NCBI RefSeq assembly: GCF_947507565.1
Contig: NC_089176.1
Coordinates: 124,001-188,000, forward strand
Length of the DNA stretch: 64,000 bases
Source of the DNA: Oscarella lobularis
Lineage: Eukaryota; Porifera; Homoscleromorpha; Homosclerophorida; Oscarellidae
Reading direction: 5' to 3'
A model generated the notes under the pieces. The model was given only the letters and a program-made list of their open reading frames with translations. It was not told where the DNA came from and did no database searches. This document shows positions 33,790 to 43,117 of the stretch, piece after piece (position 1 is the first letter of the stretch; every line of letters begins with the position of its first letter). Position numbers and translations under genes: made by a program.

Positions 33790-35400
33790 ACACGGGATTT
33801 ACGGACGGCCGTTTAAACGGTATAATTTATTCACCAGAGTTTTCCGAGGTCCCTTTACCATCAGCGGAATCTGCCTGAGGTGATTTCACTGCAGCGCCCA
33901 CTGCATGCAACGCTCTCGGGCGCCTGCTAGATCTGTAGAGGTCACTAAAAAGGCGAACGCCATATCAGTTTACTGTTATAATTTTTCACAATAGAATAAA
34001 TTAGATTTTCCAGGGTCACTTTACCATGGCCGAAATTTGCCGAGGCGCCCACTATCCTTTTCTGGTGTAAAGGTGGCTTTGGTTAATCCGTTCTGTTACA
34101 ATTTATTCAAAGCGGAATAAATTTGACAGATGCGATTTTCCGACGTCCCTTTCATCACCAAAATCTGTCGGCAATGGCTTCACTGCGGCGCCCACTAATG
34201 CTCCATTGGCCATTGTGGTGCGACCTCTTGAGGCCTACTCAGGGCGCGTCGGCTAATCACCCCTCTTATAATATATTCACACTGATTCCACTACGGCGCC
34301 CGCTACCGCGATACTGGCCAGTTTTTGGCGTCTGCTTGAGGCCGTCACGAAGGTTCATCACTTCTGTTATAATTTATTCGCTGCGGAATAAATTTTACGG
34401 TCATGATTTTACCAAAATAATCCTTTGGCATGGTTTCACTGCGGCGCACACTAACGCTCCGCAGGCTATTGTCGGGCGTCTGCCCGAGGCTTACTAAAAC
34501 CTCTGTTCTAAGTTATTTACAACCGAATAAATTTGGGGACAAAACGATTTTTCTACGCCCCATAATCATGACCGGATTTTGCCGGGACTTATTCTACTAA
34601 GGCGCCCGCTACCGCTTTACAGGCTTTTTTCTGGCGTTGGCAATGGCTTTACTGCGGCGCCCACTAACGCTCCGCAGGCCATTGTCGGGCGTCTGCTTGA
34701 GGCTTAGTAAAACCTCTGTTCTAATTAATTTACAACCGAATAAATTTGACAAAATCATTTTTCTACGCTCCTTAAACATGACCAGACTTTGCCGGAACTG
34801 ATTCCGCTAAGGCGCCCGCTACCGCTTTACAGGCCATTTTCTGGCGTTGGCAATTGCTTTACTGCGGCGCCAACTAACGCTGCGCGCAGGCCACTGTCGG
34901 GCGTCTGCCCGAGGCTTACTAAAACCTCTATTCTAAGTTATTTACAACCGAATAAATTTGACGAAACGATTTTTTCACGTCCCTCAATCATGACCGGACT
35001 TTGCCGGGCCACTGAGGCGCCCGCGCTACCGCCATACAGGCCATTTTCTGGCGTTTGCTTGAGGCAGCGCGATCGAAGGGCGCGTTGGCTAATCACATCT
35101 GTTCTAACTTATTCGCAGCAAAATAAATATGTCAGTTACGAATCTCCGACGTCACGTAATCTTTACCGGAATTCGACGGCGATGACTTCGGTGCGGCGCC
35201 CATGCACGCATACTGACGCTCGATCTGCGGGCACTTTTCGGGCGCTCGCTAGATCTCTAGAGGCTACACGAAGGACGCCTAGGCCCAATCACTTCATTTA
35301 CACCACGGAACGAATTCTGCGGAATTGATTTTCCGGGGTCACTGCACCATGATCGCCGAAATATTCCAGCGGCGCCCACCGACGCTCTGCGGGGCCTTTC
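33790..35400. repeat. Degenerate tandem-repeat (satellite-like) array
   Basis: At least a dozen diverged units share the blocks ACTGCGGCGCCCACTAACGC, GGGCGTCTGCTTGAGGC, TTCTGTTATAATTTATTC and GGAATAAATTTGAC, then a block like GACCGGACTTTGCCGG. The anchor GCGCCC recurs at about 33895, 34048, 34187, 34295, 34443, 34601, 34656, 34811, 34866, 35015, 35195 and 35373. Between 34443 and 35015 a higher-order unit of about 210-213 bp is built from a 155-158-bp and a 55-bp subunit. Frames across it are not protein-like. It lies between the divergently transcribed dehalogenase-like and PLAT-oxidase genes. Confidence 0.8.
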
Positions 35401-35870
35401 TCGGGCGTGAGCTCGAAGCTACGTACGCGAAGAGCGCCAAAGCCGACCGACGGGCCAGTGCAGGCCGTTCGACGGCGCCCGTTCGCGGCGCGCGCGGTCC
35501 CGGAGGGTCACGCGAGGAACGCGACGGCACCGTAAAATTATCGATGGCGATCACGTGGCGCTCGGTCCCGTATTGGCAATGGCGTCGTTTGGGCTATAGA
35601 TGTCGTCTGATTTCTCTCGCTCGCTCTGCGGAGCTCGATTGCTTCGGCGAAGCACTGATACCGCATTGCGTTCCTTTCGGCGATCTGTTGTAGCAGCAGA
35701 GAGGTGACATTCGGCGTCAGCTTGCAGAATTCCGATGATTAATTATTAGTCATGTGAACGTCAGGTGAGATTATTTAAAAGTTTGCTTTGCCGTCGGCTG
35801 TCATTAGTTGGAGCACGCTCACTCGAGCAAGAGCGAAGAGCGCAGTCAGCTGGAACCAATACCAGTCAAA
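35401..35870. promoter_or_regulatory. Upstream region of the PLAT-oxidase gene
   Basis: This spacer lies between the repeat array and the start codon at 35871. Its first half is CG-rich and shares no clear unit with the array. The second half contains AATTATTAGTC and a short purine-rich leader. I see no exon or defined promoter element. Confidence 0.35.
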
Positions 35871-38800
35871 ATGGATCGATTGCGTCTCGTGAAAACATGC
35901 TGTAGCCGTCCACAAGGTTAGACCGTTAGGTACCTCAGGATGTAAGAGTTTCCGCCTCGGGTTGTCGTCACTATGGCAATTTAGACTACCTAGACGTTTA
36001 GTAGCGCATTTCTTCGACGCATACAGTGTAGTGATACAATACTGACGAAATGACGAGATATAATGGAGTACGCGCTCAAGCTGACATCCAGTGCATAATA
36101 TATATATGCGTCAGCTGTACGTCGCCCGCCGTACTTTCTCAACTCAGACAGTGTACTTCGACACTGTCAATCGTGATTGTAGAATATCCGAGTCGCGCAA
36201 TCTCTCCTCTTGAAACAAAGTTTGCCCGCCCTGCAGTCGCGTCACCCTTTGTCAGCTTGCCGTACTCTCCCACGCACACGCACACACGCCCACGATTCTA
36301 GAGGAGCCTAGCGCCTTTGGTTAAGTTCAATATGTGCAACAGTCTGTCAGGAGAAGCCACTAATCACTAATGCAATTTTCGTCTAGCCTATCGTCTAGCC
36401 CAGAGCCGTATATAGAGAGAGCTGGGCATCCTAATTAATCAAGTGACTTTATGGACGCCATTTTGTGTACTCTCCGTAGTCAAGACTGCACGAGAAACGG
36501 TCTCGAGTTCCTTAGAGTTTTGCACCGTTTATACGGGAGATCAGGGAGAAGGGACTGGCTTGCGAGGCTAGCCCTGGACTTTACTTTTACGCCTCCAGGA
36601 AGTGCAACGTCTTTTTCTTTATCTGTACTTGTAAGCAGTGACTGGGATGGACGCTATATGTAGTGCCCCTTCGCGTAGTGTGAACCTGGACAAAAAATGG
36701 CGTCCAAAATGCCACGTGACACCCTAGCGCTCGTGGAGATGTCGCAGCTCTCTCTATATACGGCTCTGGTCTAGCCTATCGCATTCACGTGTTCACTGGC
36801 AAGGAATCATCGAGCGTCAACGTTCGCGTCAAAGTCGCCATCATCGCATCGAAACAGGAGAAACCCTTCGTCATATCGTTGGACGAGCGGACGAGCGCGA
36901 AAGAACGCACGCAACTTTTTCGACCTGACACTGTTAGCTAAAAATAGTAGTCGACTTCTGAGAAAATTTTTTTCGTAGGAAGACGTATTTGTTGTCGACT
37001 GCGAGCAGCAGTTGGGCGAAATCGGATTGATCGAAGTGACTAACGAATCGCTCAGCAATAAACAGCGAGACTGGTTTCTCGACTGGATTGCCGTCGAGGA
37101 TGCGTCCGCTCGACGAGCTTACGTCTTTCCCTGCAACATGTGGCTGTCGTCGGAGAAAGGCGACGGCAGAGAAACCCGCATCTTGATGATTCACAAAGGT
37201 ACTGCTTCCCTGAACTATTATACTGTTTATGTTGCATATATGCAAGCATACAGTTGTGCGTACGTCGACGGTGAAACGCGGTCAATCTTTTATGAAGGCT
37301 GCAGTTTACCTACCTGACAGCGCTTACAAGACCAAAGCTTGCTATTCCCTTTTGAAAGATTCGCCGAACGATACTGACGCAGCATCGGTGAAGAATTTGC
37401 TAGCGTCCGTTGGTAATACCGTTGCACGATTAAATCGCATTCCTGTAATGCACGGTTTTTTTTTCTCCATCAGCTATTGAACGCCCTCTTCACAATTGGG
37501 CTCGCAATATCAAGATCGATAACGTTCTCTGCTTCTATCCCACAACCATTGATGACGTGAGAAACATCATCAAGTGGTCAGCCGCCGCCGGCCTTAGCGT
37601 TCGCACGTGCGGTTCGACTCACTCGTGGACGATGCTCTATCCCGACAGCGGTCAAGTGCTCATCGACCCTCGTCACCTTCAGCCGGAGAAAGGCGAGAAA
37701 TTGATCGATTACGACGAAAAGGAAGCGTGCGTCACCGTCCTGTGCAACGCAACGACGCTTCAAGTCAAAAACGACCAACTCGAGAAGAAATATAATTTTC
37801 TTTTCAATGCAATTTTGAGCGGCGTGACGTACGGCGGTCTCATTGGAACAGGATGCCACGTAAGTAATAAAGACAATTTTTTTTACTTTGTTATTCTACT
37901 GGTATATAGGGTGTCGGAAAAAATTGCCCTGCTATTCCCGACATAGTCGAAGAAATTCACGTGGTTAACAGCAGTGGTGACCTATGCATTTACGACCGCA
38001 CCGACGAGGCTCGCTTGAGAGCCGTCACCACGAGCATGGGCCTGTTCGGTTTTATATACAAAATCAAATTCAAGGTGCTTCCGAAAGAGCTCATAGTGAA
38101 GGCCGTGAACTCTTTTGAGTACAAAGTCGGCGATACGCTTCTCAACGCTTCGAATTTGAAGGTATATAATTTTCTCTTTCACTGATTATGATGAGGAGGA
38201 GGATCTTTGATATACTGTATAGGCGCTTGTGAGCAAGAATTTCTCGACTGAAATCTATTGGTTTCCGTTCAATCAGCTGCCGCTTCCGGAAGGAATTCTC
38301 AATTTGCTCGCTCCCAAAGTCATGGACAACCTCTTTCCGAAATTGAGTGTCGACGAGATGGTCGGCAAGTGGAGAGCAGCTGGCGATGAATTATACGTGA
38401 GAGAAGTTAATTTCGACGAGAACGGCAAGTGGCGCGACTTCTTTGAAGAAGACAGGGTCTTATTTTATTTTTTACTTAGGAAAACCGGCGAAGTGCGATT
38501 TTTACATCCGTGAAACAATTATCGATTTTTTTCAGGAAAAGCTCGTCAATATTCCCAAGTTCGCCGCCGATCATCAGGAGGCAATTCCTGTTCTTAGCTC
38601 CTTTGCCCATCATGTTCAGAAGCCTTTCAAACTTTTCAACTTGAACTGGGTCAGCCAGAAAGGTAAAAATGAAAATGTATTAGAGACTGCTTTCGGCACG
38701 CTTCAATCTCGTTTGAGAAAAAGGGCTAACGTTTTTTTTGTGCTATAGCGTGGTTCAAGAGTTGCCGCGCGCAATTCACTACAGAAAGTTTGTCCACGAC

Positions 38801-39447
38801 GGATTCCGTGTTTTCGACATGGAATTCGCTTTCATCGTCGAAGAGGACTATCAGAACATCGTCGATGCTTGCCAGGTCAGTTAATTAATTAAGACTGCGT
38901 TGACTGCATGACCCCGAGTTGACGGTGCTTTGGTTTATAGATTGTTGTGGATACCATTGAAGAGTACGCCGGGGTGAAAGACAGAAGCTCGGGGATTCGG
39001 CAGTATCCGATGTCTTTAGCGTTCGAGATGCGATTCATGTCGGCTAGCCAAAGTTTTCTCTGTCCGGCCGTCGTTGGCAAAACGTCGCCGGGGGACGATA
39101 TCAAAGTGGCGTGCATCGAAGTCCTGGCTTTCGGGAACCTGGAAACTCGCCCTCTGTGGAAAAAGTTTGCGGAGGAATTAGCACAGGTAAAATGCCAAGG
39201 GCGATGAAGACTTGTTTTTCAATTTGTTCTGCAGAAATGGATGAATGTCAAAACGACCGTGAAGCCGCTGCCCCACTGGGGCAAAGCCTCAGAATTGGGG
39301 CAAAAGAGCGACTTTGTTCAGTACCTGTGGGAAAACAACGGTAGCAACATGACAGAATTTCTCCGCCATCTGAAGTCGTCTGGTGCCGATCCCAATCAAA
39401 TTTTTTTCAACGATTACCTGAAAGCCATTTTTCGTCAGGAGACGTGA
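35871..39447 (+). CDS. PLAT-domain / FAD-linked sugar-lactone-oxidase-like protein
   Basis: Exon 1 (35871-35916, MDRLRLVKTCCSRPQ) ends in phase 1 and joins exon 2 at 36775 in matching phase. Exons 2-3 encode a PLAT (LH2) domain: AYRIHVFTGKESSSVNVRVK, then DVFVVDCEQQLGEIGLIEV, RDWFLDWIAVED and YVFPCNMWLS. Downstream exons encode a VAO-type flavoprotein. Its FAD part holds VRTCGSTHSW, whose His corresponds to the covalent flavin site of gulono/arabinono-lactone oxidases, and GGLIGTGCHGVGKNCP. The C-terminal substrate domain ends with the family's PHWGK motif (KPLPHWGKASELG) and KAIFRQET-stop. I infer a lactone or sugar-acid oxidase brought to membranes or lipids by the PLAT domain. Substrate is unknown. 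Intron 1 holds a MITE; borders around 37280-37500 and 38450-38760 are less certain. Confidence 0.8.
36393..36776. mobile_element. hAT-type MITE with target-site duplication
   Basis: The element proper is 36401-36768 (368 bp). Its ends are perfect 24-bp inverted repeats that begin CAGAGCCGTATATAGAGAGA. It is flanked by the 8-bp duplication GTCTAGCC (36393-36400 and 36769-36776). An 8-bp duplication with a TCTAG core and termini starting CAG.G are hallmarks of the hAT superfamily. A second inner inverted pair, TGGACGCCATTTT at about 36450 and its complement at about 36697, lies inside. There is no transposase, so it is non-autonomous. The right duplication overlaps the splice acceptor of the host gene. 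Confidence 0.9.
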
Positions 39448-40417
39448 AACGGTCTAACTTACTTTTTATATGTGTAGCTGCACGGCTGGTTAGCCTCTTA
39501 CCCAGACCCTTTCTCGGTGCCGGATGCTCCGAGAAAGGGTCTGGTATTGTACCACCCCACCACAAACCACTGGGGGAACCGTTGCCCGAGTACTGTACAC
39601 AGTTGCCCGAGTACAGTACACGCCGCAATCGGTAGTAATAGATCGACGTTTTACTCTTCTACGTAGGTCTCTGCATCCATTCGAAACGACCGTTCGCACA
39701 CGAACAAATGGTACTTGGGAGCATTAGTTTTCGACGTGGAGCAGTTCTAACCCCTTTTATTTTCATTCGTTTCTACGTTTTTTCTAGTTTCGTGAAGAAG
39801 GAGCAGCGCATCGACCAGGTTCGCACCTTTGGGGCCCCCCATAGACGTGCACTTTGTTTTTTTTGCGCAGGGTTTTGGGGACAATATCATCAGGTTACAT
39901 CATTCAAAAGGTAAATGTTTGTCAATCATTTATGGTGATTCTTCTTTTTTCTTGAATTATTTCTTTTGAAGGAACTGACCCAGCTGGAAGATCATTTGGG
40001 GAGAATCAAGGTAACCGTATAAATTGTCAACTGTAAAGTTTGTTGTCTCGTATAGCACAACTCTTTTTTGCAGTATTGATTGTTAATTAAAGTGGGAAAC
40101 CCAGAAAGAAGCAACTTTTATGCATATATAGTTTTTTTGTAGCGTAGTTAGTAATTTGCACGGTGCACCTTTGCATCGCGTGCTAGTACGTGCTGTGATC
40201 TCCCAGCGCGGTCTCGCGTTATCTCCCCATGTGTCTTGTTTCTCGTCTCGCTTGATGGCGGAGTCTCGTACGCTGTCGTGTCGCTGTCCTACGCCGTGTG
40301 CTCTTGCGCCGCAACAGACCGCGCTACGAAAGCGGACATGCCGGCGACAAGTAAAAGCAGCAGGTAGCTACGTCAGAAAGCGGTGTTTTTGTTCTTATTA
40401 ACGTTCGTTTTTTAGGA
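39448..40417. other. Intergenic region with stem-loop and exon-like fragments
   Basis: No gene is supported. A 16-bp stem-loop lies at 39502-39544. Two copies of TTGCCCGAGTAC(T/A)GTACAC follow at about 39583 and 39604. Three exon-like pieces with good splice signals lie at about 39787-39817, 39871-39910 and 39972-40010. The phase-0 join reads FVKKEQRIDQ then GFGDNIIRLHHSK then GTDPAGRSFGENQ, but I find no start, stop or family. Confidence 0.35.
39502..39544. repeat. 16-bp perfect stem-loop downstream of the oxidase gene
   Basis: CCAGACCCTTTCTCGG at 39502-39517 is perfectly complementary to 39529-39544, with an 11-nt loop. It begins 55 bp after the oxidase stop codon, so it may lie in the 3' UTR or be a mobile-element scar. 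Confidence 0.7.
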
Positions 40418-40690
40418 GGGGTCCTGAGCATGACCCCGTGACCAAAAACTGCTCCTCAACCCGGGTCCTGAGCATGACCCCGTCATCAAAAACTGCTCGT
40501 AGATAAGGGGAGGGACGGTTGATTTATTAAATAAATTGAAAAAAAATGCAGAGTCTCCCCTCGCGTTTCATGCACAGGCAGTTTTGACGGGGTCATGCCC
40601 AGGACCCCTTCCAGGCAGTTTTTGATGACGGGGTCTTGCCCAGGACCCCGGTGAAGCAGTTTTTGATGAAGGGGTCATGCTCAGGACCCC
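40418..40690. repeat. Fold-back repeat of 34-35-bp units
   Basis: Two units (40418-40452, 40463-40496) read GGGTCCTGAGCATGACCCCG then TCATCAAAAACTGC. Three units in the opposite orientation follow (40578-40608, 40615-40649, 40656-40690). Each unit itself contains a small inverted repeat (GGGTC..GACCC). An AT-rich centre separates the two arms. Related solo pieces lie at 461-546 and 40928-40955, so this is a dispersed family. No protein is encoded. Confidence 0.8.
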
Positions 40691-40927
40691 ACTCCTAAAA
40701 AGACACACTTGGCACACTAAATGAAAGGCAATAAAATCATCTTACACTAGATATATCCTGATAGACTTGGATTGTGGTGAGACTGCAGTGCAGTCCCTGA
40801 AGCTGATGTGTGCCTGCTACCGTCCTTTGTAGACGCATGCAGGCACGTTTTGATTTAGGCACCATTCTCTGACAGAGACTACCAATAAAGGATATAGTAG
40901 TCTCTATTCAAAGATGCACGCCATTGT

Positions 40928-40955
40928 GGGCAGTTTTTCTCCTCGTGCCCAGGAG
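40928..40955. repeat. Truncated copy of the fold-back unit
   Basis: The motif GGGCAGTTTTTCTCCTCGTG followed by CCCAGGAG resembles the unit in 40418-40690 and the copy at about 505-546, with a deletion in the middle. It shows that the family has spread locally. Confidence 0.45.
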
Positions 40956-41458
40956 AGGTGGCCGTTTAGACGATATTGCCTCATACCACAAGAGGCATAC
41001 AATGGCCTTTTAGGAGTTTGCAACTTATAATTAAGTTACAAACTCCGTGGTCTCTTGGACCAACCCGTCCTTGCCGAGGACGTTGGGACCGTGGTCAACC
41101 TCTTCGTTCACATCTTCTTCAATGAAAAACCTTGGAAAAAACGTACAGTGTAGGACCCGGACGCCGCACCCAAACCTGCTAGTGGACGTTTTCGGCGTTC
41201 CGAGTCCGTTTCTTCGGGCGTTAGCGAGACTGGAACTCGCACTCGGTGCCAGGACGCAGCTAGCTAGCACCTGCAGCACCAGGCAGAACCGCAAAGGCAC
41301 GAGCGATCGTAAAAATCTATAGCTCTAGCGTGCGTTGTGTTGACGTAATTCCTTTACGTCGAAATCGTTGCTAGAGTGTCGCGAGGCCGTTTTCGCCTAC
41401 GACACCACAACCTACTCGGCTTCCGTCGTCCGTCCTCCGCCTGTCGACCGTCGCGACG
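40956..41458. other. Upstream region of the ARL4-like gene with an inverted repeat
   Basis: A 15-bp inverted repeat with one mismatch and a 4-nt loop lies at 41013-41046. The rest contains short frames on both strands that overlap and match no family. The 100 bp before 41459 are CG-rich and probably hold the promoter and 5' UTR. Confidence 0.4.
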
Positions 41459-42604
41459 ATGGGCAACTCGTTGCGAAACCTTCGCAAAGTGCTCGGACGC
41501 CTCGCAAAAGGCAAACCGTCGCGAATCGTCATGGTCGGACTCGATTCGGCCGGCAAAACGACAATTCTCTTCCGTCTCAAGTTCGACGAGACGATAAGCA
41601 CGATCCCGACGATCGGCTTCAACGTCGAAACGATCACAGTCGCCGGCGTCACGTTCTCCGTCTGGGACGTCGGCGGACAGGATCGAATACGACCGCTTTG
41701 GAAGCACTATCTCAAGAGCACCGACGGTCTCATTTTCGTCATCGACAGCGCCGATCGCGCGCGCTTGGACGAGGCGAAAATCGAGCTACTCAATCTCGTT
41801 CGTTCGGACGACATGCGCGGCGTTCCCATACTCGTTATCGCGAACAAGCAGGATTTGAAGGAGGCCGTGAGGCCCGACGATCTCGTCGATTTGTTTGCGC
41901 TCAACGATTTGACCGCAACGAACGAGTGGTACGGTGGAATGTCTGCGGTGTTCTCCCTTAGGAGGGGATAGAGAGGGAAGGGATAGAGAGGGAAGGGATA
42001 GAGTAGGTTTCCTTTCTTCGAAATTTCTGGGGTGTCGATCTTGTCACTTCTTCTCGAAAACGGATAATAGTCCGGACACGATGGTGTCTGGGTTTTTTTA
42101 AGCCCCCTTTACGCTCGCTCCCATTTCACTAGAGTGATTTCGATTATGGCTAATTTTCTGACGTAGTGTTGACACTCCCTGTTTCCTATGCATTGCATAA
42201 CGTTTCTCCTCTGGTCGTAAACTTCCTTGATTGGATGTGTGAGGCGGGTCTCCGTCTCCGCAGCATCCTTCCTACCTAAACACTGTCTCTGTGAAAAAGT
42301 CTCTAGAGAATGGGTAGCTCCGTATTGGCGCGTGAATAGACGTTAGCTTACTCTAGAACCTCGATGAAAAGACGTCTTGCCACTTCTGTGTCAGTTAATT
42401 AAAAGATAAATATTTACATGTGAAGGGGGTTGTCATTCTCCACCTTTTATATTATAGTCCCGCTCTTTGTGTCTCCCTTGTAGGTATTTGCAGACGGCGT
42501 GCGCGCTCACCGGCGACGGGCTTGTGCACGGAATTGAAGTCTTGGCCGACATGATCGAAGAGTGTCGGCAGAGTAAGAAGAAAAAGAAAAAGAAGAAGAC
42601 ATGA
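41459..42604 (+). CDS. ARF-family small GTPase, ARL4-like with polybasic tail
   Basis: Two exons (41459-41928, 42484-42604) join within a Trp codon to 196 residues. The start MGNSLRNLRKVLGRL has Gly2 for myristoylation and a basic amphipathic helix. Nucleotide-binding motifs are GLDSAGKT (G1), PTIGFNVET (switch I), WDVGGQDRIRPLW (G3/switch II), ANKQDL (G4) and TCAL-like TACALTGDGL (G5). The tail ends SKKKKKKKKT. The lysine-rich C-terminus, the intact DVGGQ and the MGN start resemble ARL4, a plasma-membrane ARF-like protein, while the switch I and core (TIGFNVETITVAGVTFSVWD) are closer to ARF1. I call it ARL4-like; a lineage-specific ARF is possible. Confidence 0.85.
41964..42002 (+). repeat. 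15-bp tandem repeat in the ARL4-like intron
   Basis: The unit GGGATAGAGAGGGAA occurs two and a half times just inside the intron, beginning 36 bp after the donor. It is purine-only on this strand. It is probably neutral. Confidence 0.8.
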
Positions 42605-43117
42605 GTGCATATATATGTACGTATACTTATACCGTATTCTGTGTAGTCGTTTTGCCTCTTCTTTCTGTTTTGTTTTTCCTTCCTCCTTTTTAGTGCTCGT
42701 CGAAAGTGTATTTTTTAATGTACAGACTCTTTTGTTAGCTGGCTTCTCGTTTTTTCGTCAATTATTTTAGAAGAAATTATCGATTAAATGGCTCATCATA
42801 TGTCGTTGGCGAATGTGCACTTAGAGGGGAAAATGAAGATGGGTGTGTTCGGCGGAAGTCGCTGTTTGCTCAGTGGCTTGTGGAAAGCGGAATCGCCTGT
42901 GCGGTTTGAACCGCATCTCTGATGCGGTTATTCAAATGGTAAGTGCAACTGAGTGCTGTTTGTCTAGAGGGGCTTCCAAAAAGCGCGCTTGCTTTTGCAG
43001 TAGGCTGAGATTCCTCCACGTCACTTCAATATAAAAATACATTCACAATAACATCCACAAAATATTAGATCATCTCGTCATCTTGTCTCCACAAAACATC
43101 CGATAAAATTTCAACTC
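42605..43117. other. Convergent spacer between the ARL4-like gene and the cadherin
   Basis: This 513-bp tail-to-tail spacer should contain the two 3' UTRs. It is AT-rich near 42700-42790. Frames are short and I see no repeat or RNA gene. Confidence 0.45.

Noticed and set aside
35325-35693. Frame of 122 codons after the repeat array
   Set aside because: It starts inside the last array unit, and its Arg/Ala-rich product is typical of CG-rich random frames.
40418-40690. CRISPR-like appearance of regularly spaced 34-bp repeats
   Set aside because: Units are in inverted orientation, spacers are 5-10 bp, and the surroundings are animal nuclear DNA; this is a fold-back repeat.
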